A stretch of DNA of 34,790 bases from Schaedlerella sp. (GTDB lineage Bacteria; Bacillota; Clostridia; Lachnospirales; Lachnospiraceae). Location: positions 1 through 34,790 of the forward strand of contig JAHHTO010000006.1 in assembly GCA_020024595.1 (NCBI GenBank). Direction: 5' to 3'. The stretch's first letter is position 1; the number at the start of each line of letters is the position of its first letter. Below are positions 16,245 to 24,400 of this stretch, piece by piece. Both the position numbers and the translations under genes were made by a program. The notes below the pieces were generated by a model. That model saw only the letters and a program-made list of their open reading frames with translations. It was not told where the DNA came from and made no database searches.

Positions 16245-17858
16245 TCAATCCCATCGATCCCATTTTTCTGCCAGATTATTGATTTGTGTCTCAAACTTAG
16301 CCTTATCCTTATTTGCCAGTCCTTCATTCCTGTAAATCACCTCAAGCAGCCGCTTTCCTGCTGCCAGAAGACGCTCAAACGCTGCATCAACTTTCTTCTG
16401 AGCAGGTTTCTTCGCTTTCACCGGAATCTTCACTCCTGTGGTCAAGATTTCATTTGTCGCCAGATCTACTTCACCACCTGGGAACGGAGCAAATGCCGGA
16501 TATCCAAATTTATCTTCTACCGTAGATGCGAACTCCTCCGTTACTTCATCTTCTCCATGTACAACAAACACATGATCAAGAGGAGTCTTAAATCCTCCCA
16601 GCCATCTCAAAAGTCCATTCCTATCCGCATGACCACTGACACCATGCAGACTTTCAATTCTGGCTCGAACCTCAATAGGTTCCCCAAATATCTTCACATT
16701 GGTCTCACCCTCGATCAGCCTGCGCCCCAATGTTCCTACTGCCTGATATCCAACAAAAAGGATGGTACATTCTTCTCTCCAAAGATTATGCTTTAAATGA
16801 TGACGGATACGTCCTGCATCGCACATCCCAGACGCAGAAATAATCACCTTTGGTTTTTCAATAAAATTGATCATCCGGGAATCTTCACTTGTTGTGGAAA
16901 TCTTCAATCCCGGAAATACAAGTGGATTGATCCCTGCATTCACCAGTTTTAATGCGTCTTCATCAAAACATCCTTTCATATTCTTCGTAAATGCCTTTGT
17001 CGCCTCAATTGCCAGAGGACTGTCTACGTACACATCAAAATCCGGGGAATCCTTCAGCAAATTCTGTTCCTTAATTTCACGAATAAAATAAAGCAGTTCC
17101 TGCGTTCTTCCAACTGCAAAAGAAGGAATGACAACATTCCCACCTTTTGCAAATGTCTCTCGCAGAATCCTTGTGAACTCACCTACATAATCAATCTTCT
17201 CACTGGTACCATGTTCTCTGTTCCCGTAAGTCGATTCAATCACTACATAATCTGCTTCTTCTGTACACTGGGGATCTTTGATAATCGGTTGATTGGTATT
17301 TCCCACATCTCCGGAAAATACAATCTTTTTACTTACCTCCCCTTCAGTCAGCCAGATTTCGATGCTTGCAGATCCCAGCAGATGCCCCACATCCGTAAAA
17401 CGCACTTCTATCCCATCACAAAGAGTAATTCGTTCTCCATACTGGCACGGATGGAACAATTCAATAGCATCCAATGCGTCCTGCATCACGTATTCCGGCT
17501 CAAATTCCGGTTTGCCAGCACGTTTCCCTTTACGATTCCGCCATTCCGCCTCAAATTCCTGAATATGCGCACTGTCTCGTAGCATAATATTACATAAATC
17601 CGATGTAGCAAATGTAGTGATAATCTCTCCATTAAATCCATTCTTAACCAGCTTCGGAATCATACCCGAATGATCAATATGTGCATGTGTCAAAAGCACA
17701 TAGTCTACATCCGTTTCTGCAATCGGCAATCCCGGATTCTCATATAGGTTCGGTCCTTGTTCCATGCCACAGTCCACCAGAATATTCTTCTCGGCTGCCT
17801 GCAAAAGATGGCAGCTTCCAGTCACCTCATGTGCCGCTCCAACAAATGTCAGTTTCAA
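16245..17858 (-). CDS. Metallo-beta-lactamase / beta-CASP / RMMBL protein (predicted RNase)
   Basis: A 537-residue cytoplasmic protein of the CPSF73/YSH1-like branch of metallo-beta-lactamases, predicted to cleave or trim RNA with two zinc ions. The metal motif is HAHIDH (His58, His60, Asp62, His63), after LTFVGAAHEVTGSCHLL. Further metal ligands appear in GHLLGSA and SGDVG. A beta-CASP segment follows, with SGMCDAGRIRHHLKHNL, and the RMMBL end has SLHGVSGHADRNGLLRWL. The start is TTG at 17858, giving MKLTFVGAAHEVTG as in relatives, with GGTGGATGAG upstream. The frame is open further upstream, but that part runs into the sigE terminator. A TATAAT at 17881-17886 may be its promoter. It is 70 bases before putP. 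Confidence 0.88.
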   Translation of the reverse strand: MKLTFVGAAHEVTGSCHLLQAAEKNILVDCGMEQGPNLYENPGLPIAETDVDYVLLTHAHIDHSGMIPKLVKNGFNGEIITTFATSDLCNIMLRDSAHIQEFEAEWRNRKGKRAGKPEFEPEYVMQDALDAIELFHPCQYGERITLCDGIEVRFTDVGHLLGSASIEIWLTEGEVSKKIVFSGDVGNTNQPIIKDPQCTEEADYVVIESTYGNREHGTSEKIDYVGEFTRILRETFAKGGNVVIPSFAVGRTQELLYFIREIKEQNLLKDSPDFDVYVDSPLAIEATKAFTKNMKGCFDEDALKLVNAGINPLVFPGLKISTTSEDSRMINFIEKPKVIISASGMCDAGRIRHHLKHNLWREECTILFVGYQAVGTLGRRLIEGETNVKIFGEPIEVRARIESLHGVSGHADRNGLLRWLGGFKTPLDHVFVVHGEDEVTEEFASTVEDKFGYPAFAPFPGGEVDLATNEILTTGVKIPVKAKKPAQKKVDAAFERLLAAGKRLLEVIYRNEGLANKDKAKFETQINNLAEKWDRWD

Positions 17859-17905
17859 CTCATCCACCAGCCTTTCTTCTATTATATTATTATTGCTAAA
17901 TGAAA

Positions 17906-17948
17906 AAGACACGAAGCCTTTCAAGCAAGCTTGAAAGTTTCGTATCTT
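17906..17948 (-). terminator. Intrinsic terminator after sigE
   Basis: A long two-part stem: AAGATACGAA with TTCGTGTCTT (10 pairs, one wobble) and CTTTCAAGC with GCTTGAAAG (9 pairs), closed by a 2-base loop and flanked by T-runs on both strands. It separates spoIIGA-sigE from the RNase-like gene. Confidence 0.88.
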
Positions 17949-18021
17949 TTTGACTCAGCTCTGCCTTTTTGCATATTATACCACTTCGCCCTACTGCCGT
18001 AAAGAAAAAACTAACACATTC

Positions 18022-18762
18022 CTATTCATACCGTACGATCTCACGTTTCAGTCTCTGCATAATTTTCTTTTCCAAACGAGAAATATAGGATTGAGAAATT
18101 CCCAGATAATCTGCCACTTCTTTCTGAGTTTTTTCTTCTCCCTCCGGATTATCCAGACCAAAACGCATTTTTATAATAAGTTTCTCCCTACTGGAAAGCT
18201 TATTAATTGCTTTTACCAAAAGCCGTCTCTCTGCTTCTGTTTCCAAATCCTTGTAAATCGTATCCTCCTCTGTTCCAAGAATATCTGAAAGTAGAAGTTC
18301 GTTCCCATCCCAATCTACATTTAGCGGCTCATCAATAGACACTTCCAGTTTTGTCTTATTATTTCTCCGAAGATACATCAAAATCTCATTTTCAATACAT
18401 CGAGATGCATAAGTAGCCAATTTAATTTTCTTCATTGGATTAAATGTATTGATTGCTTTGATCAACCCGATTGTACCAATGGAAATCAAATCCTCTACTC
18501 CCACTCCTGTATTGTCAAATTTTTTGGCTATGTATACAACCAAGCGCAAATTATGTTCAATCAACAATTTCTTTGCCTCCTGATCATATTCAGTGCCCAG
18601 CTGATTAATGACCTCTGTCTCATATTCTGTTTCAAGCGGTGCCGGAAGCACTTCTGTTCCTCCGATATAATGGATTTCCTTCTGATTCGAAAAGAAAATC
18701 CTTCGGAAATCCGGCACAATTTTCAATTTAAACTGTTCTGGTACTGCTACTTTTACAACCAT
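18022..18762 (-). CDS. sigE: Mother-cell sigma factor pro-sigma-E
   Basis: Sigma-E directs early mother-cell transcription during sporulation and is made as an inactive precursor. The 246-residue product has an amphipathic pro-sequence of about 31 residues, then YIGGTEVLPAPL, which aligns with the mature start YIGGSEALPPPL known in Bacillus; cleavage by SpoIIGA is expected near His31-Tyr32. Region 2 has NLRLVVYIAKKFDNTGVGVEDLISIGTIGLIKA in two adjoining parts, and region 4 ends with KEVADYLGISQSYISRLEK. The ATG at 18762 has AGGAGGAG upstream. A longer open frame reaching 18795 would overlap spoIIGA and has no ribosome site. It lies 16 bases after the spoIIGA stop, in the same operon. Confidence 0.97.
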   Translation of the reverse strand: MVVKVAVPEQFKLKIVPDFRRIFFSNQKEIHYIGGTEVLPAPLETEYETEVINQLGTEYDQEAKKLLIEHNLRLVVYIAKKFDNTGVGVEDLISIGTIGLIKAINTFNPMKKIKLATYASRCIENEILMYLRRNNKTKLEVSIDEPLNVDWDGNELLLSDILGTEEDTIYKDLETEAERRLLVKAINKLSSREKLIIKMRFGLDNPEGEEKTQKEVADYLGISQSYISRLEKKIMQRLKREIVRYE

Positions 18763-18778
18763 ATCTTTACTCCTCCTG

Positions 18779-19588
18779 TCACAATATATCAGCATTTAAA
18801 ATCATCTGATATTCTCCGTTATCTGATAATATCTCACCGCAAATGCCAAGAATTGGTTTTGTAACCCAGCATTCCTGTTCTGCCCTGACACACATCTTCT
18901 CAATTCGAAAAATAGGCATAACACCGGTGCCACTCACTGTACGATAGGGAATATAGCGGAATTTGCTAAATTTACACTCACATGTTTCTTTTCCTATTTC
19001 TGTCACGCTCCCGACTCCAATCTGTCGAGCAATTTCCCTGTCAATTACATGGATCGGTTCCCTGGATAATGGATCTGTCAGTCTATTTCCTGTATCAACC
19101 AGGGCCTGTATCTCATACGTTTTCTGTCCTGTAACCAAACGCACTTTACATACTTTTTTTTGCATACTCTGTATCCTAAGTAGAAGCTTCCAGCCTCCTG
19201 TCAAAATAACATAGGAACCTACCGCTGTTGCAAAAAACAGTTTTCCGGTACACATATACGGATACAATGCCTGTAGAATCCCACCCATTAAAAATGCAGA
19301 CAGATATAGTACCCCTAATGCTTTTCCGAACTCTTTCCATGTATTCACTGATAATCCAATTCTAATCATCACCAAGCTGATCAGAAAAAATACCAGTGTC
19401 ATCTTTACAAACACAGGCATTGGAATCACTGTCACAAGACAGGTAATGCCTGCCCCGACTGCACTTCCAAGTAATACCCGCCATGTCGGCACCTGATATT
19501 TCAAGATTTTTCGCACAGACAGCAAAATCAGAGAATCCATCATGAAATTTGTGAAAAATAATACATCTATGTAGATTTCATAACGCAT
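18779..19588 (-). CDS. spoIIGA: Sporulation membrane protease SpoIIGA (sigma-E processing)
   Basis: SpoIIGA is a membrane aspartic protease that cuts the pro-sequence from sigma-E once a septal signal from the forespore (SpoIIR) arrives. The 269-residue product starts MRYEIYIDVLFFTNFMMD, typical of the family. Residues 1-135 form about five membrane helices. The protease half carries VDTGNRLTDPLSREPIHV, with catalytic Asp165 in DTGN, and ends PILGICGEILSDNGEYQMIL. GGAGGG precedes the ATG. It is followed by sigE and preceded by a Spo0A-type promoter and the ftsZ terminator, so it forms its own two-gene unit. Confidence 0.97.
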   Translation of the reverse strand: MRYEIYIDVLFFTNFMMDSLILLSVRKILKYQVPTWRVLLGSAVGAGITCLVTVIPMPVFVKMTLVFFLISLVMIRIGLSVNTWKEFGKALGVLYLSAFLMGGILQALYPYMCTGKLFFATAVGSYVILTGGWKLLLRIQSMQKKVCKVRLVTGQKTYEIQALVDTGNRLTDPLSREPIHVIDREIARQIGVGSVTEIGKETCECKFSKFRYIPYRTVSGTGVMPIFRIEKMCVRAEQECWVTKPILGICGEILSDNGEYQMILNADIL

Positions 19589-19617
19589 ATCTTAATACGC
19601 CCTCCACAACAAAATAT

Positions 19618-19683
19618 ATTATATTGAATATCCACATGAAAGTTTGTCAGATACTGACGAGAACTATAGAAGATGTTTCGACA
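19618..19683 (-). promoter_or_regulatory. spoIIGA-sigE promoter with 0A boxes and a long spacer
   Basis: On the minus strand CTGACA (19645-19650, 5 of 6 to TTGACA) is 21 bases from a perfect TATAAT (19618-19623). An exact 0A box TGTCGAA lies at 19677-19683, about -66 to -72, and a near match in the other orientation, TGACGAG (plus strand 19655-19661), abuts the -35 box. The Bacillus subtilis spoIIG promoter is known for an over-long spacer (22 bp) and Spo0A activation, and this copy has the same design. Confidence 0.75.
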
Positions 19684-19711
19684 TGATCGTGAATGCCAAT
19701 GTCTACAAAAC

Positions 19712-19741
19712 AAAAAACCGACAGGGATATTCCCTGTCGGT
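19712..19741 (-). terminator. Intrinsic terminator after ftsZ
   Basis: A perfect 11-bp stem, ACCGACAGGGA with TCCCTGTCGGT (19717-19741), and a 3-base loop, followed on the minus strand by TTTTT. It ends the division cluster 15 bases after the ftsZ stop and insulates the spoIIG operon. Confidence 0.95.
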
Positions 19742-19755
19742 CAGAAAATCTATAT

Positions 19756-20925
19756 TTATTTCTTAAAAAAATCCGGAATCTTAATAGACTGCTCTTTTAC
19801 AGTACCAGATGGAGTTCTTGGCTGCTGCAGCGTCGGAATTGTGCTGCCTGTTGTTCTTGCCGCTACTCGGTTCTCACGATCTGTGCTTCTGCTTACCATA
19901 TCACCAGACGGAAGAATAGAGCCAACTTTCTGCTGCCCTTCCAGTCTTGCTTTTAACTTGGAAGCACTTCCACCTACATTATGCAGACCAGTTGCAATTA
20001 CCGTAATGGTTGCTTCATCAGACTTATCATCATCATATGTAGCACCAAAGATGATATTCGCATTCTCTCCTGCAAGTTCCTGTACATACTCAGCCGCATC
20101 AGATGCATCCATAAGAGTAATATCTCCAGACACATTGATGATAACATGAGATGCTCCCTGAATCGTTGTCTCAAGCAATGGACTTGCAACTGCCTGTTTA
20201 ACAGCTTCCAATGCCTTATCATCGCCACGTCCTTCGCCGATACCGATATGTGCAATTCCTTTGTCTTTCATAACCGTCTGCACATCCGCAAAATCCAGAT
20301 TGATCAAAGATGGTACATTGATCAAATCTGTAATACCTTGAATACCCTGCTGCAATACCTCGTCAGCTTTCTTTAGAGCTTCCGGCATCGTAGTTCTTCT
20401 GTCTACAACTTCCAACAGCTTGTCATTCGGAATAACAATCAACGTATCCACATTTTCTTTTAGTTTATCAATTCCTGCAAGCGCATTCTGCATCCGTGTC
20501 CTAGACTCAAAACGGAACGGCTTTGTAACAACACCAACCGTTAATGCTCCCATATCCTTCGCAATACGGGCTACAACCGGAGTGGCTCCTGTGCCGGTTC
20601 CACCTCCCATACCGCAAGTAACAAACACCATATCTGCACCTTTAATTGCTGCCGAAATTTCTTCTGCACTTTCCTCTGCTGCCTTCTCACCTACTTCCGG
20701 CTGTGCTCCTGCTCCCAGACCTTTTGTGAGCTTCTCACCAATCTGCATCAATGTCGGTGCTTTGCAAAGTTGTAGTGCCTGCTTATCTGTATTAATTGCA
20801 ATAAATTCTACACCTGCAATCTGCTCATCGATCATTCGGTTCACAGCATTATTACCGCCTCCGCCAACTCCAATGACGATTATTCTTGCAGCTGCTTCTG
20901 ATTCGTTGGTTTTAATTTCTAACAA
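19756..20925 (-). CDS. ftsZ: Cell division GTPase FtsZ (TTG start)
   Basis: FtsZ polymerises into the Z ring that sets the division and sporulation septum. Visible: the glycine-rich GVGGGGNNAVNRM, the GTP-binding signature GGGTGTG (residues 107-113), NDKLLEVVDRRT, NLDFADVQTVM in the T7 loop with its catalytic acids, a variable linker of about 60 residues, and the C-terminal peptide IKIPDFFKK that binds partners such as FtsA or SepF. The start is TTG at 20925, which gives MLEIKTNESEA as in relatives; AAAGGAGG sits 8 bases before it. The in-frame ATG at 20946 has no ribosome site and itself overlaps the GGAGG. It is 389 residues. ftsA is not in the cluster. Confidence 0.97.
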   Translation of the reverse strand: MLEIKTNESEAAARIIVIGVGGGGNNAVNRMIDEQIAGVEFIAINTDKQALQLCKAPTLMQIGEKLTKGLGAGAQPEVGEKAAEESAEEISAAIKGADMVFVTCGMGGGTGTGATPVVARIAKDMGALTVGVVTKPFRFESRTRMQNALAGIDKLKENVDTLIVIPNDKLLEVVDRRTTMPEALKKADEVLQQGIQGITDLINVPSLINLDFADVQTVMKDKGIAHIGIGEGRGDDKALEAVKQAVASPLLETTIQGASHVIINVSGDITLMDASDAAEYVQELAGENANIIFGATYDDDKSDEATITVIATGLHNVGGSASKLKARLEGQQKVGSILPSGDMVSRSTDRENRVAARTTGSTIPTLQQPRTPSGTVKEQSIKIPDFFKK

Positions 20926-21004
20926 GAGTATTTCCTCCTTTGTCATCTTATTAATTAATTATTATACATCCCTTATATATTGAATGATACACTCCAATAA
21001 GTAT

Positions 21005-21033
21005 ATAATAAATTCTTTTTTGCAAATAATCAA
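21005..21033 (-). promoter_or_regulatory. Sigma-A-type promoter of ftsZ
   Basis: Minus-strand TTGATT (21028-21033, 4 of 6) and TATTAT (21005-21010, 5 of 6) are 17 bases apart in the 181-base gap before ftsZ. A lone TATAAT at 20961-20966 could be part of a second promoter, but no -35 box was seen for it. Confidence 0.6.
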
Positions 21034-21106
21034 TAGATTTTTATGTATTTTCCTGTTTTTTTGTTCAATTCTGCATCTTCACACAATTATTCCATCTCAA
21101 ACACCA

Positions 21107-21895
21107 TCACTCTATTACTTCTACCGCTGAATCCTGTGCAACATCTGGCACAAAGCGAATTGATGAGTCTGCTGCCGTATAATTCTCTAGATGTAAAACT
21201 CCTGGCTGTCCCGGATATAATTCCTGGATTTTACCCATAATCGGTGTTACCTGCGCCAGCTTATCTGCATAATCCGCACTTCCAATCTGCACCCGAACAT
21301 TTCCAAAATGAAGTGTCAGATTATTGTTTTCACAGCTGATTTTATCAGGTACTTGTTCAGATTTCTGCAGAAGACCTGCCACGGAACTGATTCTTTCAAA
21401 AACTTCTTTATCCGTTACCGGAAGTGTTTTCCCCAACTTTACTTTTTCAATATCTAATTCCATTCCTTCAATATAAGGAACCCCTTCTATTATTTCCGCG
21501 GTTTTTAATGAAGCCACACCATTTTCATCAAAATAGAGGTATTCTCCGTTCAAATCTACTCGCCCACTGAATTTTTTTTCTTTCACCTGTATACTCACCT
21601 GCCACGGCGATTTCAATTTTACCTTTGTATGCTCAATTGCCGGAAGCTGTTCCAAATCATCCTGATTATATTTCCAAAAAATATACAACGTATTGGAAGA
21701 GTACTTGTCTGACTGCACCCAATCCAGTATATCCTGACTAGAAGAGTATTGGATTCCTGTCACATCAATCTTCCTTGTCTCAAACAATGCCGCAGTAAGA
21801 TAACAAAAAAGTGCCAGCAAACCCATTATGATCAGCATCCTCAGGATCGCTTTCCAGCGGACTCTGCGTCTTTTTCTTCTCCTCTTTCGTGCCAT
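21107..21895 (-). CDS. divIB: Cell division protein DivIB/FtsQ
   Basis: A bitopic division protein that links early and late divisome parts through FtsL and DivIC/FtsB. The 262-residue product has a very basic cytoplasmic start (MARKRRRKRRRVRWK), one membrane helix at about 17-38, and a POTRA domain at about 40-110 that starts IDVTGIQYSSSQDILDWV and includes PWQVSIQVKEKKF. The extracellular beta domain follows, with FDENGVASLK. GGAGGGGG precedes the ATG. It is 24 bases after the SEDS gene stop and ends 74 bases before the ftsZ promoter. Confidence 0.93.
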   Translation of the reverse strand: MARKRRRKRRRVRWKAILRMLIIMGLLALFCYLTAALFETRKIDVTGIQYSSSQDILDWVQSDKYSSNTLYIFWKYNQDDLEQLPAIEHTKVKLKSPWQVSIQVKEKKFSGRVDLNGEYLYFDENGVASLKTAEIIEGVPYIEGMELDIEKVKLGKTLPVTDKEVFERISSVAGLLQKSEQVPDKISCENNNLTLHFGNVRVQIGSADYADKLAQVTPIMGKIQELYPGQPGVLHLENYTAADSSIRFVPDVAQDSAVEVIE

Positions 21896-21919
21896 CTAAT
21901 CATTCCCCCTCCACGTAGT

Positions 21920-23005
21920 TCATTTTACCAGATTGGATACACTTAATACAAGCCCCATTTCTAATAGAAGAAACAAAACCGAAGTTCCTCCGTAACTGAT
22001 AAATGGCAATGTGATTCCCGTATTGGGAATCGAATTCGTTACTACTGCAATATTCAGAATCACCTGAATCATTATATGAGCCATTGCTCCCGATGCAATC
22101 AGAGCCCCCAGAAGGTCTTTTGCTTTCGTGGCAATCACAAAAAAGCGCCAGATTAAAATCAAAAAAAGCAAAACAATCAAACCTGCTCCTACCAGTCCAA
22201 GTTCTTCGCAAATAATCGAAAATATCATATCATTCTGTGCTTCTGGTAAAAAACCAAGTTTTTGCACACTTTCTCCAAGTCCTCTGCCAAACAGACCGCC
22301 GGAACCAATTGCATAAAGTCCCTGCAACGTCTGATATCCCTTCTCATATTTCTCTGGATTACGCCAGATTGCAAGGCGTTCTAGTCTGTAGCTTTCCAAC
22401 GCCAGAAAGACCACCATAAATCCCACTCCCACAGCTGCCATCCAGAGAAACTGCGCATATTTCGGGCTTGCCACAAATATCAGCACTGCTGCAATTCCAA
22501 GAATGATAATTGCAGTACTCAAGTTACTTGCCCCCACCAATCCTACGATCGGCAACACCGGAATCATAACTTTAATCAGCGTAGAAACTTTATCCATTTT
22601 CTTTGCATTTTTTGTAACAACACAAGCAAGGAACAAAATCACTGCCACTTTTGCAAATTCCGAAGGCTGAAATGAAACGGGTCCCAAAGACAGCCATCTT
22701 TTGGACCCATTATATTCATCCCCCACGAACATCACAGCAACAGATAACAATAATGCAGTTATATATCCTAAATTCGCAAAAGGTACCCACTTATGATAAT
22801 CGATACCTGCCATTACAAACATGCCCACAATCCCAAGAGCAGTCGCAAAACCCTGCTTTTTCAAATAATAGAACGAATCACGAAACTTCACCTGACCATT
22901 GTATGCACTCGTACTGTAGAGCAAAATCAATCCGATGATTACAAGCAACAGCACGACAATCAACATCGTATAATCATAATACCGTTTCTTTGCCAGACGC
23001 TCCAA
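21920..23005 (-). CDS. ftsW: SEDS peptidoglycan glycosyltransferase, FtsW/SpoVE type
   Basis: SEDS proteins polymerise lipid II into glycan strands together with a class B PBP. The 361-residue product has about ten membrane helices and the family marks YSTSAY, GSKRWLSLGPVSFQPSEFAK, GRGLGESVQKLGFLPEAQNDMIF in two parts, and NTGITLPFISYGGTS. The start is TTG at 23005 after AAGGAG; no nearby ATG fits. It lies 14 bases after murD, the place held by spoVE in Bacillus, so it could serve division, sporulation or both. A paralogue lies at 33071-34372 upstream of mraZ. Confidence 0.93.
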   Translation of the reverse strand: MERLAKKRYYDYTMLIVVLLLVIIGLILLYSTSAYNGQVKFRDSFYYLKKQGFATALGIVGMFVMAGIDYHKWVPFANLGYITALLLSVAVMFVGDEYNGSKRWLSLGPVSFQPSEFAKVAVILFLACVVTKNAKKMDKVSTLIKVMIPVLPIVGLVGASNLSTAIIILGIAAVLIFVASPKYAQFLWMAAVGVGFMVVFLALESYRLERLAIWRNPEKYEKGYQTLQGLYAIGSGGLFGRGLGESVQKLGFLPEAQNDMIFSIICEELGLVGAGLIVLLFLILIWRFFVIATKAKDLLGALIASGAMAHIMIQVILNIAVVTNSIPNTGITLPFISYGGTSVLFLLLEMGLVLSVSNLVK

Positions 23006-23019
23006 CCTAAATTCACTCC

Positions 23020-24396
23020 TTATAATCGATTTACAAGTTCTTTGAATTTATCTCCGCGTTCTTCATAATTTTTAAACATCCCCCAGCTTGCACATGCAGG
23101 TGACAACAGGACTGCATCACCTGATTCCGCATACTCTACGCAAATCCGTACCGCCTCTTCAAACGTATCAGCAAAAGCAATATCATCCAGCCCGTGTTCT
23201 CTTGCTTCTGCCGCAATCTTCTCTCTTGTCTCACCAATCAACACAAGTTTCTTTACCTTGCCATCAAACGCCTCGATCCATTCTCCATAAGAAGAGCCTT
23301 TGTCGTATCCGCCACCGATCAGAAGTGTTGGCCGATTCATCGCTTGAATCCCCCTGATTGCTGCATCCGGATTTGTTCCTTTGGAATCGTTATAATAAGC
23401 TACACCGTTTTTTTCTGCCACAAATTCAATCCGATGTTCCACCCCCTGAAATGCACAGATGCTCTTTCTGATACAATCCATTGGAACCCCGTATGCTGCT
23501 GCCATTGCAACTGCCGCCATAACATTTTCATAATTATGTGTCCCCAAAAGTTTCAGTTCCTTCACATTGCAGACCTTAACTGGCTCTTTCACATTGTAAA
23601 TGATATCGCCATCTTCTAGATAGATGCCTCTTTCCAGTTTACGCTGACTGCTAAAATATAGAACATTTGCAGCAATATTTTTTCCAATCCTGCGGGTTAT
23701 TTCATCCTCATAATTCAGAACACAGGTGTCTTCTGAAGTCTGATTCTTCGCAATATTTTCTTTTGCTTTGATGTATTCCTCCATGGTATGATGCCGATTC
23801 AGATGATCCGGTGTGATATTTAAAACAGCACTCACCTTCGGTGCAAATGTATGTACCGTCTCCAGTTGAAAGCTGCTCATTTCCGCTATCGTCACAGAAT
23901 CCTCCGGCATCGTTAATGCTACACTGGTATATGGATTACCAATATTTCCCACTACATAGGTATGATCCCTATACCCTTTCATAATCTCTCCTAAAAGTGC
24001 TGTTGTAGTTGTCTTACCATTAGTTCCTGTAATCGCAAGCACATCTCCTTTTCCATATACATATGCCAGTTCGATCTCTCCCCAGATTGGAATCCGTTTG
24101 CTTCGCATTTGGTTTACTACCGGAAGATCCGTGGGAACTCCAGGACTCATCACTGTCAGAGACAACGTGTCCATCACTGACTCAGGCAACACTCCGAGTA
24201 TCACTTCCACACTGCTGTCTGCCTTTGTCTGCTCAGATATTCCTTTATAGATTGTCTTGCGTATCTCACACGCATCCAACTTCTCATTTCCATCATATAA
24301 AAGAACTTCTGCTCCCTCTTTTAACAACAATTGACTTGCTGCCACTCCACTGATTCCCGAGCCAAATACCAATACCTTTTTCCCTTTTATATCCAT
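23020..24396 (-). CDS. murD: UDP-N-acetylmuramoyl-L-alanine:D-glutamate ligase
   Basis: MurD adds D-glutamate to UDP-MurNAc-L-Ala in the cytoplasm with ATP. At 458 residues it has the normal length. The N-terminal Rossmann domain starts VLVFGSGISGVAA, the ATP site is AITGTNGKTTTTAL, and the ligase signature is NITPDHLNRHHTMEEYI. The C-terminal domain has YNDSKGTNPDA and LLSPACASWGMFKNYEERG. The ATG at 24396 lies 4 bases after the mraY stop; the G-rich end of mraY (GGGGGT) serves as the ribosome site. It makes a substrate on the path to lipid II. murC, murE, murF, murG and murB are not in this window. Confidence 0.97.
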   Translation of the reverse strand: MDIKGKKVLVFGSGISGVAASQLLLKEGAEVLLYDGNEKLDACEIRKTIYKGISEQTKADSSVEVILGVLPESVMDTLSLTVMSPGVPTDLPVVNQMRSKRIPIWGEIELAYVYGKGDVLAITGTNGKTTTTALLGEIMKGYRDHTYVVGNIGNPYTSVALTMPEDSVTIAEMSSFQLETVHTFAPKVSAVLNITPDHLNRHHTMEEYIKAKENIAKNQTSEDTCVLNYEDEITRRIGKNIAANVLYFSSQRKLERGIYLEDGDIIYNVKEPVKVCNVKELKLLGTHNYENVMAAVAMAAAYGVPMDCIRKSICAFQGVEHRIEFVAEKNGVAYYNDSKGTNPDAAIRGIQAMNRPTLLIGGGYDKGSSYGEWIEAFDGKVKKLVLIGETREKIAAEAREHGLDDIAFADTFEEAVRICVEYAESGDAVLLSPACASWGMFKNYEERGDKFKELVNRL

Positions 24397-24400
24397 TTTC

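Noticed and set aside
16134..16796. Plus-strand open frame of 220 codons opposite the RNase-like gene and putP start
   Set aside because: It spans the antisense of two real genes and the gap between them, and has no ribosome site or recognisable motif.
17859..17924. Upstream extension of the beta-CASP RNase gene to a TTG at 17924
   Set aside because: The extra 22 codons run through the sigE terminator stem and are not part of the family N-terminus; the TTG at 17858 has a proper ribosome site.
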